64,000 nt of DNA from Gottfriedia endophytica (GTDB taxonomy: Bacteria; Bacillota; Bacilli; Bacillales; Bacillaceae_G). Under the pieces are notes generated by a model. It saw nothing but the letters and a program-made list of their open reading frames with translations, was not told the origin of the DNA and did no database searches. The stretch covers positions 62,001 through 126,000 of the forward strand of contig NZ_JAGIYQ010000012.1 of NCBI RefSeq assembly GCF_017814275.1, read 5' to 3'. Of the stretch, positions 28,007 to 36,755 are shown piece after piece; position 1 is the first letter of the stretch, and each line of letters starts with the position of its first letter. The translations under genes and the position numbers were made by a program.

Positions 28007-28925
28007 GTAATGCACCCTCCTTATTCTCAGTTACCTCCAAGAAACGGTCTTCTAAAGTTTTACTTACTTCCTTAACACCATAAATTTGAAAATCTGCCAT
28101 GATTAGTTCTTTCATAACTAAAGGAATATCTTCTTTCTTTAATGGTGCAACAATTCCTTTTTCTATAACTTGAACTGTCATATCAGGAAAAAGTCCTTTT
28201 ACGCACTTCTGGGCTTCTTTATTATTAGAAACCTCAATCTCATATACTTTTTCAGTTCCTTGTACAAAGTCACTGATTAACTGTACATCTACTAACTTAC
28301 CAGTTTGAATAATTCCAATTCGATCACACATCATTTCCATTTCAGAAAGCAAATGACTAGAAACAATAACAGCCATATTTCTTTCCCTAGCTAGCATTCT
28401 AAGATGGTCCCTAATTTCACGAATTCCAGCAGGATCTAATCCATTTGTAGGTTCGTCAAGTATTAATAGTTCTGGATCATGTAGAAGAGCTTGAGCAAGA
28501 CCAAGTCTTTGTCTCATACCAAGAGAATATGTTTTTACTTTATCGTGAATTCGATCTGTTAAGCCGACAAGTTTGACTACTTCATCAATTTTTTCTTTTT
28601 TAATATCTTTTGACATGCGAGCATAGTGAAGTAGGTTTTTATAACCACTCAAAAACTTATACATTTCTGGATTTTCAACAATTGCTCCTACTTTCCCGAC
28701 CGCTTTTTCAAAATCAGTTTTAACGCTATGACCAGCTATTTTAATATCTCCTGATGTGATGCTAATAAGGCCTACTAACATTCTAATTGTTGTAGTTTTA
28801 CCAGCACCGTTCGGACCTAAAAATCCAAATACTTCCCCTTTATTCACCTCAAAACTAAGTGAATCAATGATTTTTCTACCTTTAATTATTTTTGATACAT
28901 TTTGTATCTCTACAATTTTAGACAT
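27999..28925 (-). CDS. ABC transporter ATP-binding protein (BcrA-like)
   Basis: 308 residues. Walker A GPNGAGKTT (37-45), signature YSLGMRQRLGLAQAL near 133-147, Walker B LLILDEPTNGLDP, and the switch His in VIVSSHLLSEME. The C-terminal extension of about 90 residues is typical of bacitracin or lantibiotic resistance ATPases. First gene of a two-gene operon with the permease. The RBS is AGGAGATATAAG before ATG. No regulator lies adjacent. Confidence 0.93.
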   Translation of the reverse strand: MSKIVEIQNVSKIIKGRKIIDSLSFEVNKGEVFGFLGPNGAGKTTTIRMLVGLISITSGDIKIAGHSVKTDFEKAVGKVGAIVENPEMYKFLSGYKNLLHYARMSKDIKKEKIDEVVKLVGLTDRIHDKVKTYSLGMRQRLGLAQALLHDPELLILDEPTNGLDPAGIREIRDHLRMLARERNMAVIVSSHLLSEMEMMCDRIGIIQTGKLVDVQLISDFVQGTEKVYEIEVSNNKEAQKCVKGLFPDMTVQVIEKGIVAPLKKEDIPLVMKELIMADFQIYGVKEVSKTLEDRFLEVTENKEGALHA

Positions 28926-29161
28926 CTTATATCTCCTCTCATTTCGGTTTCCTACTCAGACTTTCACTTCATCCCTTTTAAGATTAGAACCTTCTGATTC
29001 CCCTTGTTTAATATTCGACAATTGTAAAACAATTCCTTTAAATTGCAAGTTCTCATATTGAAGGAAATGATTGATGTGTGATAGATCCGTATTGAAAATT
29101 GCAACTGACTACACCAAATGATTTTCAAAAACTATACAGAACAAATTTAATTATTGCGATA

Positions 29162-29213
29162 AAAAGTCATGAATGAAAGGTACTAAAAGTCATATTTTTT
29201 CATAAAAAGTCAT
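29162..29213. repeat. Three direct repeats AAAAGTCAT
   Basis: AAAAGTCAT occurs at 29162, 29185 and 29205, spacings 23 and 20 (about two helix turns), the last two extended to AAAAGTCATATTTT. Phased direct repeats upstream of an ABC operon could be a regulator binding array, for example for a LytTR- or OmpR-type protein. This is inference. Confidence 0.45.
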
Positions 29214-29396
29214 ATTTTCTTTGTTTCATAAAATGTACCTCTATAAATGACAATCAAATTAAAAAAAGTGGAGAACATATTCTAACGGGTTCTCTTTAAA
29301 GGGAGAAAATTAAAAAAACAAGATAAAATAGCAGTAAAAATAACAGCATAAATAACATTGGAATTCACAGTGTGATACACACATTAAAAAGCACAC

Positions 29397-29432
29397 AAAA
29401 GGCTCAGAGTTATATAAGCTCTGAGCCTCCTA
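29397..29432 (-). terminator. Terminator after CTG-start lipoprotein gene
   Basis: AGGCTCAGAG and CTCTGAGCCT form a perfect ten-base stem, followed on the minus strand by TTTTGTG. Confidence 0.8.
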
Positions 29433-29442
29433 TTTTGTAAAA

Positions 29443-29877
29443 TTATCTTCCGTAATAATGTTTACAAAAATAAATTCTATCTACTTCGTTTGATACTTCT
29501 GCATACCTATTTAGAGAACTCCAATATATTTTTGTTCCTACAGGTAATTTAGAGGCGAACAACCATCTTTTATTACTTTCTTTGTCAAACTCCCCTTTGA
29601 ATATTGCTTGAATTTCTTCATTCATTTCCGTTTTATTTATATGAGGTTTTTCAAGTTCGTATATACATATATCAGCCGAATTTGCATCGATTATAAAATC
29701 CTTATTCTCTTTTAACAACACTTTACCTTTCTTTAAAGCCTTTTCCCTTCCTTTTTTTCTCTCTTTTTCCATTTCTAATGCTCCCTGAACCTTTGGGTCT
29801 GTTGAATTTGTACTACATCCAATCAATCCACATATAAAAATTAAAGAACATGCAATTGAAAAACTAATTCTTTTCAG
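29443..29877 (-). CDS. Putative lipoprotein with a CTG start codon
   Basis: 144 residues. An ATG/TTG-only reading starts too late, inside the signal peptide. In frame, CTG at 29877 follows GGGGGTG by six bases and comes directly after an in-frame TAA, so no earlier start is possible. The resulting N-terminus (MKRISFSIACSLIFICGLIG, then CS) is a perfect lipoprotein signal with lipobox LIGC. The mature part begins with a Lys/Glu-rich helix (KERKKGREKALKKGKVLLKE) and ends with a small globular domain. No family recognised. The gene is monocistronic. Confidence 0.7.
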   Translation of the reverse strand: MKRISFSIACSLIFICGLIGCSTNSTDPKVQGALEMEKERKKGREKALKKGKVLLKENKDFIIDANSADICIYELEKPHINKTEMNEEIQAIFKGEFDKESNKRWLFASKLPVGTKIYWSSLNRYAEVSNEVDRIYFCKHYYGR

Positions 29878-30362
29878 TTATAGCACCCCCATATTTTCTT
29901 ATATCCTACTTGCTAGATTTGTGATCTATTCATCAATTGTTAACGCAAATAAAGAATGTCTTTTAGTTCAAATTTCTTCCCGGTTATCCCTATTCGCTGT
30001 GCGGGGGTTAAAACCTTTTTATCTCATGATTTATATGCCATACAGAAATTGTAGTACATTCTTAAAATAATATTGGCATAATGAGCATACTTTTGGTTTT
30101 ATCCATTAAATTCGCATGCTATTCAGCAACAAAAATAATTATTGTGGTCTGTTAAAATAACGGTAATTCACTTGTTAATTTAGGTGCTCAAATTGGTATA
30201 AATATTGATATATAAACCAAAAACAGCAACTAATTTTAACGCTAATTAGTTGCTGTTTGATGTGTTATTAATAAAGTTTCTCCCTAGGAAGAGAATCAGT
30301 TAAACATATTCTCACACTTTTTTATTTGGCTAAATTGTCTTATTTAATAGTAAAAGAGTATT
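29878..30362. other. 485-base intergenic region
   Basis: AT-rich, no ORF with an RBS seen. It holds the terminator at 30221-30262 and presumably the lipoprotein promoter. Confidence 0.6.
30221..30262 (-). terminator. Terminator after MFS-GNAT operon
   Basis: AACAGCAACTAATT pairs with its complement around a seven-base loop; on the minus strand TTTTTGG follows. Confidence 0.75.
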
Positions 30363-31259
30363 TTATAATGTAAGATACATTTCATATTGTGAAAGTGAAT
30401 CTTTTTTAAATCCTAAATGATTAAGAAATCCTTCAAGTAGACTATTGTTAGGAAGTGAAATTGTAACTTTTGGCAAATCCAGTTCTTTGATAGCTGTGTT
30501 TAATAGATATCTTCCAATTCCTTTAATTCTTTGGCTCTGATCAACCATCATGAAACTAACTTTTCCAGTTGGATTAGCAGCAATACAGCCTACAATTTCA
30601 TTATCAATGTATGCTCCATAATATACGTTGGTTGGTATTTTAATTAAATAATCTAAATCATTCTGCCAGTTTATATGATAATCCCATTTCTGAATTGTTT
30701 TTTGAAACTCACTTATCTCGATACATTTTACAACAACTTTTGAAGTAGATTGATTATTGTTTAAATCTGTTAGATCTGCAAGTGAGAAATAAGATAAATC
30801 ATAAATCTTTTCATACCCTAGCTTTTTATAAAAGTTAGTTGCGCGATCGTTACCAACAATTACTTCAAGGAAAAGTTGTTTGCATCCATTCTTAATTGCT
30901 TCCTCTTTATGTAATTCAAAGAGTTTATGACTTATTCCTTTACCCCTAAAATCAGGACTTATAGCAAGTGTTCCACATCTGATTGTTTTAATATTTTCAT
31001 AGACTTTTATACCACCAAGAATGACACCAACTGGGTCATTTTCATATAAAGCAATGAAGGAATGTTCTAAACTATTTCCTTCTGGACCAAAAAAGCGACT
31101 AATAAAATCTTCCTTAGAAATTTCCATTTTTACAATATAATCGGAAAAACCTATTTTAAATGCTTGATAGACATTGTCGATTTCAACTTCAGAGCATCTT
31201 AAATAACTAATTTTATCTTGCTGTAATGGTGAAATTCCATTTTCAATATTTGTACCCAT
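30363..31259 (-). CDS. Tandem GNAT acetyltransferase
   Basis: 298 residues with two GNAT domains. Domain 1 (about 20-165) has ISPDFRGKGISHKLFELHK as acetyl-CoA loop and NDRATNFYKKLGYEK. Domain 2 (about 185-298) has VDQSQRIKGIGRYLLNTAI. The start is set at ATG 31259 with AAGGA upstream; the ATG four codons earlier sits directly on the RBS. It lies 30 bases after the MFS gene, so it is in one operon with it. The substrate is unknown; a link to drug modification is only suggested by the neighbour. Confidence 0.85.
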   Translation of the reverse strand: MGTNIENGISPLQQDKISYLRCSEVEIDNVYQAFKIGFSDYIVKMEISKEDFISRFFGPEGNSLEHSFIALYENDPVGVILGGIKVYENIKTIRCGTLAISPDFRGKGISHKLFELHKEEAIKNGCKQLFLEVIVGNDRATNFYKKLGYEKIYDLSYFSLADLTDLNNNQSTSKVVVKCIEISEFQKTIQKWDYHINWQNDLDYLIKIPTNVYYGAYIDNEIVGCIAANPTGKVSFMMVDQSQRIKGIGRYLLNTAIKELDLPKVTISLPNNSLLEGFLNHLGFKKDSLSQYEMYLTL

Positions 31260-31289
31260 AATTGGCCACATCCTTTTTATATTTTATTT

Positions 31290-32522
31290 TTACTTGATGA
31301 ATGTTAACTCATTGTTCTTTTTCTTCAAAAAATTGTCATCAATTTTAAACAACTTATTAGAAGCAAGATAGATGATTGCTATCAAAATAATCCCAATCAT
31401 TCCTCCATGAAATAACCATACAAGATGTGGCATAGTCACAATTTTCAACAAAATAGAAGTTGCAACAAAGCCCAGTGTAAAACCTAATCGATTTAACAAA
31501 TTGGAAATCCCAAATATTCTTCCTCTTATGTCATTTTCTGTTTGTTGAATCATTGTTGAAAAATAAGTGCCTGCGGCTGCATCAAACATACCTGTAAAAA
31601 ATGCAAACAGTAAAATTAACAATAAAACTTTGTTGGATAATATAAGAATGAAACCAAGTGACGTGAGTATTGATGTAGAAAGGTAAAATAGTAAGATGTG
31701 ATTTTTAAGCCATGGGAATCTTGGTATAATCCATGTAGAAATAATACTTCCTATACCCCACGATCCCCAGATAAGCCCTTGATAAAATGTCATATGTTTT
31801 GAATTGAGTTCCTCTGATAATAGAGGTATTCCCACGTTATGTGCACTTGCAGCAAAAGTTTGGAAAAGAAACACGACAAAAATTATAAGTAATACAGGTC
31901 TAAGAACTAAATATGAATTTACTTCTTTTATATCTGATATCCACACTTTCCATGAAGAAGAACCATTTTTCTTTAATGTATTGTTCCATTTGAAAATAAT
32001 TAAAACCAGTGCAGATAGAAAAAAGGACAATCCATCAATTGCTATAATGACTCGATAATTGACGATGTTTGATAAAAATGCAGCACTCAAAAAACCAATG
32101 ACCATACTGATTGCGCCTAATCTAGAAATGAAGGCATTTACTTCTAGAACTTTTTCCTCACCAAAAATTTGTGGAATTTCTGCACTAAAACTTACCGTAA
32201 AGAAACTACCAAAAAACCCTAAAAGAAAAGCAATTATTAAAAATAAGGTTGCTGATGGATAAAAACATAGAATAATTACACTTATTCCTCTTGCAAAGTC
32301 ACTAAAAATCATCAAGTATCTTCTATTCATTCGGTCAGCTAAAATGCCGGAAAACAAACTAGACAGAATGCCTCCAAACACACGAAAAGCTAAAACAGCA
32401 GCTAACCAAGTCGTACTTTTAGTCATTGAATAGATAACAGCATTCATGACCATCATTTCCATCATATTTCCTATATCAGAAAATGCTTTTGTATATAAAA
32501 AATAAGTTTTACTCTTAATCAT
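31290..32522 (-). CDS. MFS efflux transporter (macrolide-efflux-like)
   Basis: 410 residues with 12 spans. The motif A-like loop after span 2 is GILADRMNRRYLMIFSDFARG, typical of the Mef/TMS1-type exporters (PF05977). The middle loop is charged (KWNNTLKKNGSSSWKVW). It probably exports a drug or other small amphiphile. The RBS AAGGGG is only two bases from the ATG, which is short. A TetR regulator lies upstream on the same strand, with a similar operator-like motif in both promoters. Confidence 0.85.
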   Translation of the reverse strand: MIKSKTYFLYTKAFSDIGNMMEMMVMNAVIYSMTKSTTWLAAVLAFRVFGGILSSLFSGILADRMNRRYLMIFSDFARGISVIILCFYPSATLFLIIAFLLGFFGSFFTVSFSAEIPQIFGEEKVLEVNAFISRLGAISMVIGFLSAAFLSNIVNYRVIIAIDGLSFFLSALVLIIFKWNNTLKKNGSSSWKVWISDIKEVNSYLVLRPVLLIIFVVFLFQTFAASAHNVGIPLLSEELNSKHMTFYQGLIWGSWGIGSIISTWIIPRFPWLKNHILLFYLSTSILTSLGFILILSNKVLLLILLFAFFTGMFDAAAGTYFSTMIQQTENDIRGRIFGISNLLNRLGFTLGFVATSILLKIVTMPHLVWLFHGGMIGIILIAIIYLASNKLFKIDDNFLKKKNNELTFIK

Positions 32523-32536
32523 TTCCCCTTAATTCC

Positions 32537-32578
32537 TCACTTTCGACGCGAATCGTTAAGTTCCTCGTTCGTTCCCAT
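32537..32578 (-). CDS. Possible 13-residue leader peptide before the MFS gene
   Basis: ATG with AAGGA four bases upstream opens MGTNEELNDSRRK and stops 14 bases before the MFS start. With the poor RBS spacing of the MFS gene this could couple translation, or be chance. Confidence 0.3.
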   Translation of the reverse strand: MGTNEELNDSRRK

Positions 32579-32657
32579 TTCTTCCTTAAAAGTGTCGCGG
32601 AATCTCTGTCTAATCAAATTTCTAAAAAATTTATCTTTTAACTAGACACTCTTCCTT

Positions 32658-32676
32658 AAAACTGACTGTTAAGTTT
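32658..32676. promoter_or_regulatory. Operator-like motif upstream of MFS gene
   Basis: AAACTGACTGTTAAGTTTA shares ACTGACTnTTnAGTnTA with the motif upstream of the TetR gene at 33467-33485, which suggests both are bound by the TetR protein. Confidence 0.5.
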
Positions 32677-32780
32677 ATTTTATCTGGTTTAGTATTTCTG
32701 TCAATCGGTTTTTTGAAAAAAAATAATTTTCAGTTATTTCACTTGTTTAAAATTTATACTTCCACCTCATTATTGCAAAT

Positions 32781-32812
32781 AAAAAAGGATACTTTATAAA
32801 GCTATCCCTTCC
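32781..32812 (-). terminator. Terminator after tetR-like gene
   Basis: On the minus strand GGATA and CTTTATAAAG-type pairing closes with TATCC, followed by six T. Confidence 0.75.
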
Positions 32813-32821
32813 TTAGTCACT

Positions 32822-33433
32822 TTATGTAGTTAAAATATATTTCATTATCATTTCTTCTGTTTTATTAAATTGTTCCATATAGGAGTAATTTTCTCCAACC
32901 ACAGAGTAATGCAGGCAAGTACCGTCAATAAACGCCCAAAAGATACTTGCAACAATGTCAGATTGCACTTCTTTTTTTATTTCACCAGCGTTCTTTCCTT
33001 CATCAATTATTTGTACCAAAAAATCACGATATTGCTTATAACGATTGGACATAATTTCATTTGTATTTTCTTGTCTTGGAGAAATGATCCAAAATTCCAT
33101 GTGTACACGAATAAGTTTACGCCAGTCTTCTGTTAACTCTTTATCTTTATAGATACGAAATAATTCTTCTATTTTTTCTTTTGCTGTAGAAAACTTCTCG
33201 AATCGTTCTTTAAGGTTTTTAAACGTACGATTCGTTCTTTCTTCCATAAGAGTCAAATAAAGTTCTTCTTTACTTTTAAAATAATTGTAAATTAAACCTT
33301 TACTTGTATTTGAGTAAGCAACGATGTCGTCCATTGTTGTAGATTGGTACCCTTTTTCGCCAAAGCACTTCAATGCACTTTCCAAAAGACTTTCTCTTTT
33401 ACGTTCCTTGTAATCCTCGGAGACCTTAGGCAT
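32822..33433 (-). CDS. TetR/AcrR family transcriptional regulator
   Basis: 203 residues. The N-terminal HTH is clear (GYQSTTMDDIVAYSNTSKGLIYNYFKSKEELYLTLM, residues 28-63). The C-terminal region is the helical ligand-binding part. It most likely represses itself and the MFS-GNAT operon downstream, since a shared operator-like motif lies in both promoters. The RBS is AAGGAG, eight bases before ATG. Confidence 0.92.
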   Translation of the reverse strand: MPKVSEDYKERKRESLLESALKCFGEKGYQSTTMDDIVAYSNTSKGLIYNYFKSKEELYLTLMEERTNRTFKNLKERFEKFSTAKEKIEELFRIYKDKELTEDWRKLIRVHMEFWIISPRQENTNEIMSNRYKQYRDFLVQIIDEGKNAGEIKKEVQSDIVASIFWAFIDGTCLHYSVVGENYSYMEQFNKTEEMIMKYILTT

Positions 33434-33466
33434 GTTAACAGCTCCTTCATGATTCTATTTTTAAAT

Positions 33467-33485
33467 AAACTGACTATTTAGTCTA
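33467..33485. promoter_or_regulatory. Operator-like palindrome upstream of tetR-like gene
   Basis: AAACTGACTATTTAGTCTA contains the palindrome GACTA-TT-TAGTC, 34 bases before the start codon. The MFS promoter region has a close match. Confidence 0.55.
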
Positions 33486-33576
33486 CCAAGAGTTATTCAC
33501 TTTATCAATAGTTTATAACTACTAATTTTCAATTCTTCATTTTTTGAGTTATTTATATTAATTGTTTTTTTATAAA

Positions 33577-33800
33577 AGCCTTTTTTCGTAAACATTGTTG
33601 CTATTTCAGTATGTGTAAGATGATTTCCACTCCAGGATGCTCGCTTTCCTAGGGGCGTGAGCTGAGCCTCCTCGTCGCATACGCTCCTGTGGGGTCTCAG
33701 CCTTCCCGCATTTCCCACAGGAGTCGAGCATCCTTCCGTTCCAATCAACTTCTGTTTTTTAAATTACAAAACCTAAATATGACAATCTTTTAAAATTTAT
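33577..33800 (+). repeat. Copy D of the GGCTSTTTT palindromic repeat (MITE-like)
   Basis: Starts GCCTTTTTTCGTAAACATTGTTGC. The core has GCTCGCTTTCCTAGGGGCG and GTGGGGTCTCAGCC, and ends CCTTCCGTTCCAATCAAC. The flank GACAATCTTTTAAAA marks the degenerate right end. A predicted 83-codon frame on the minus strand lies wholly inside this repeat and is rejected as a gene. Confidence 0.85.
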
Positions 33801-33848
33801 ATAATACTACGGTAAATGAAATTTTTCCACAGAAACTCTACTAATAAC

Positions 33849-33877
33849 AAAAAGAAGCTGCAATACTACAGCTCCTT
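33849..33877 (-). terminator. Terminator after polysaccharide deacetylase gene
   Basis: On the minus strand GGAGCTG pairs with CAGCTTC, followed by five T. Confidence 0.75.
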
Positions 33878-33903
33878 GAGTTAAATAACAAAATTTTTAA
33901 AAA

Positions 33904-34638
33904 TTATTGTACTTTTACTTTGTTAGCAAATTCGTCAATGGTTGTATCATAAGTAATATAGATTCGTGGAAGAAGATAGTTCTCGTTTTTTATACCCTTC
34001 TTTGTATAAGGGCCAGGTATTGTTGATATTCCGTACTGATAATATTTCTTTGTTTCATCAATTACTTTTTGATTATAGTCACCATAAGGATATGCTATTG
34101 CAATGACTGGTTTTCCTGTGATTTTCTGTATTTTTTCTTTTGATCCTTTTAGCTCGTATTCTAAATCTTTTGCTTTTCTTAAATCAGGATGTGTTGCAGA
34201 ATGAGACTGTATTGAAAACATGCCTGAATTAACCAACATTTGTATATCATCTTTCGTCAATCTGATACGACGTCCTATAAAATCAGAAATGACAAAAAAT
34301 GTTGCAGTTGGTTGAAAATGTTCATCCTTCACTTTTTGAAAAACTTTGTAAACATTCAAATTATTTTTGTAACCATCATCAAATGTAATCAATATTGGCT
34401 TTTTTACTTTATTGATATCTTGCCAACGTTCGAAAGTTAATAAAGTATAACCATTATTTTTCAGATATAACATTTGTTTTTCAAAACTATCGGGACTCAC
34501 ATATAATTGTTTAATACCGTGTCCTTCGAAATTATCAATTGAATGATAAATTAAAATAGGAACCTTTACTTGAGCAAAGGTTTTACTAGGAAGCCACAGC
34601 ATGACAAATAATAGTAAAATACAGATGATTTTTTTCAA
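33904..34638 (-). CDS. Secreted polysaccharide deacetylase
   Basis: 244 residues. The start is set at TTG 34638, six bases after AAGGAAGG, which gives a good signal peptide (MKKIICILLLFVMLWLPSKT, cut near FAQ). The NodB-type domain has YHSID, ITFDDGYKNN (the catalytic Asp pair) and SHSATHPD (HxxxH metal ligands), then AYPYGDYN. It should remove acetyl groups from a wall glycan such as peptidoglycan or a surface polymer. Single gene. Confidence 0.9.
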   Translation of the reverse strand: MKKIICILLLFVMLWLPSKTFAQVKVPILIYHSIDNFEGHGIKQLYVSPDSFEKQMLYLKNNGYTLLTFERWQDINKVKKPILITFDDGYKNNLNVYKVFQKVKDEHFQPTATFFVISDFIGRRIRLTKDDIQMLVNSGMFSIQSHSATHPDLRKAKDLEYELKGSKEKIQKITGKPVIAIAYPYGDYNQKVIDETKKYYQYGISTIPGPYTKKGIKNENYLLPRIYITYDTTIDEFANKVKVQ

Positions 34639-34867
34639 AGTCTTACCTTCCTTCAAAAATTGATTTTTATCTCATCATAGTATTTCACAATCTTATTAAA
34701 TTTATTAATTCACATTCCAAAAAATGACAGTATTCTTCACTTGTGATTTATCCAATTTAATTAAAAAGTTCTACAAAATAAATAACCCGGGATTGCTTTC
34801 TAAGATCCACAGGCTATAAATAGTTTATTTTTAAAAATTATGTAATTTACGTAAGAAACAGTTATCT

Positions 34868-35639
34868 TCAATACACCCTGTTTTCTAGCTGATTAGAAAT
34901 CTCAGTTTTCATATAATGTATAAACTCTATTAAAATGTCATTTTCTATATTTAAATTCTTAGTGTTATTCAAATACTTTTCAGTACAAATTAATACAATT
35001 TCTGTATATTTATTATCTAACGTTTTTATTCCCCATACCCCTCCTTCTTTTTTAGAAGAAATAACACCTTCCTTGAGATAATAAAGCACTCGACACAAAT
35101 TTAATATTGTATATACAGGCCGGCTTGTACAATTTTCACTAGCGGTCTCAATATCATTTAAGTATTGATCTGAGAAAATATTTATTATCTATCGGCTTAA
35201 AGGTTTCTATAATAGGTTTTCCTTTTAAACAGATGCCTCTATCGATGGTAACAACGATATGAGCAGCTAAATCTGGATCTACATCTTCTCCACAAACGTA
35301 ATCTTCATCTATAAGATATTTTTCTTTATGTTCTTTTGAATAATGTAATTCAAAAGGGCTCGGATATTCAAATTCATTCAACGTCTTCTCTAATAGAATA
35401 CTCATTTCTATATTATATTCAGAGTATTTTTCTTCGAGGTATAGTATATCTTTTATGATCGCTTTTTTAATTTTTAAAGATAATTTTTCTTTTACAATAA
35501 TTAACAAGTCTATGTCACTTGCTTAAGGATTAAAGCAACCCATAGCTAGCGAACCATGTAAATAGACTCCAACTAAGCTTGTTTTTAAATCTTCAGTTAA
35601 CTTTTGTAGAAATTCGTCCAAAAATATATTTACTTGCAT
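34868..35639 (-). pseudogene. Broken aminoglycoside nucleotidyltransferase (ANT/AadA-like)
   Basis: The gene starts at ATG 35639 with GGAG seven bases upstream and reads VGVYLHGSLAMGCFNP then a TAA, then ASDIDLL: the GS...SDID nucleotidyltransferase core carries an in-frame stop. The frame continues to about 35154 (VCGEDVDPDLAAHIVVTIDR), where a frameshift in CTTAAATGA moves the reading to the frame that continues DIETASENCTSRPVYTILNL, CRVLYYLKEGVISSKKEGG, the C-terminal DUF4111-type domain of AadA/ANT(9) enzymes. One nonsense and one frameshift mean it is not functional as written. A spectinomycin- or streptomycin-type substrate is inferred only. Confidence 0.85.
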
Positions 35640-35779
35640 GTAATATCTCCATTTGAAAATTATGATTTTAACTTGATTTCTAGATTGAAATTTACGAGGA
35701 AGTATTAATCTTCCTCGTAAAATTTAATCTTATAAGTAATTGATTTACATTATTAAATGAACAAAATAACTAATTTTAT

Positions 35780-36050
35780 TTAAATTCCAACTGTTGCCAT
35801 TAATACGATTCTCTAACCTTCAGGATCTTCAATCGTAACCCCGTTAACTTCCCAATAGGGATTTTCTGGCTCAGTTTCATAATATCCCATTTTATTTAAT
35901 CGGTTAACAATTTTATTTCTAACTATTAATTCAGGGATATAAAATACTAAAGATTATCTTTTGTAGGTGCAGGACAAGGTCTACCTTCGAAATAATGAGT
36001 AAACTCTAAATGATACTCTTTACCGGGTAGACCAAACATTACTCCAGCTC
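35780..36050 (-). pseudogene. Remnant of a VOC family protein (YycE-like)
   Basis: Fragments read GVMFGLPGKEYHLEFTHYFE, then after a frameshift LVFYIPELIVRNKIVNRLNK, MGYYETEPENPYWEVNGVTI, then EDPEG, a TAG in place of the expected Trp, and RIVLMATVGI. The pattern is that of the C-terminal half of YycE-like glyoxalase-fold proteins. The N-terminal half is missing. With one frameshift, one nonsense codon and a 5' truncation it is clearly decayed. Confidence 0.8.
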
Positions 36051-36061
36051 ATATTTATAAT

Positions 36062-36178
36062 CTATTTATTTTTTGATTTTGATTTTAATGTGAATAAATG
36101 TTCAAGTAATTTTGTATTTTTCTCAATTTCTTCTCTTCTTAATTTTGTTAATTCGATCATTTCGTAATAATTTAACAT
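36062..36178 (-). CDS. Small hypothetical protein, 38 residues
   Basis: ATG seven bases after AAAGGGGT opens a frame for a hydrophilic helical peptide, MLNYYEMIELTKLRREEIEK followed by a Lys-rich tail. The RBS and spacing are good and coding composition is normal. It sits directly upstream of the YycE remnant. No family recognised. Confidence 0.65.
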   Translation of the reverse strand: MLNYYEMIELTKLRREEIEKNTKLLEHLFTLKSKSKNK

Positions 36179-36755
36179 TGTTCTTACCCCTTTCTAACTT
36201 TATCTACATGAAAACAAATTTGAATTCTGAAAATAACTGAATAGTAAACTCTTCTAATCCACACCTTAAAAAGTTTATGCCTCTACTGATATCTTGCATG
36301 AACAATAAGCCCTTTTCTTCTCATCAAAATATAATTAACTGAACTTTCCACACAAAATTAGTAGATGATCAAACAGAATAATGATTTTTTAAATGCTAAG
36401 TAATAGAACTTCCTATTTACCTGACTTCTTTTTTATAGCTTATTAAAGATTAGCTCGTTTTTCTTCAGTTTAAATGTTTAGACTCTCTACAACTTTAGTC
36501 CAAGGCAGTTTTGCATCTTTTTACTTAGAACTGATGTATTACCAGAATACAGTGACAGTATTGCCAAATATATCTTCCATTTATAAGTACTGAGAATTTA
36601 AAAGTAGCATTAGAAAGAATGTGATTAGGGAAAACCATTAGGAGAATATTTTAATTGATAACATTTTCTTATAATCGCTTATAACAAAACAAAATTATAA
36701 ATATTCAATCAAATATTATAAGATAGTAATATAAATTAATTGATGAGGTGATAGT
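36179..36755. other. 577-base region without a gene
   Basis: AT-rich with stops in all frames. On the minus strand, short stretches near 36470-36590 look protein-like (AKLPWTKVVESLN), so it may be an old remnant, but nothing can be identified. Confidence 0.4.

Larger units (their letters stand above)
28926..29442. other. 517-base intergenic region upstream of the ABC operon
   Basis: AT-rich, with no convincing ORF. It contains the triple AAAAGTCAT repeat and the terminator of the next lipoprotein gene, and a weaker GAGAAC...GTTCTC inverted repeat near 29270-29295. Confidence 0.6.

Noticed and set aside
33497-33748. 83-codon minus-strand ORF
   Set aside because: It lies within repeat copy D; similar translations come from other copies, so it is a repeat artefact without an RBS.
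36460-36600. Second remnant gene in the decay zone
   Set aside because: Only very short protein-like stretches with many stops; no family could be assigned.
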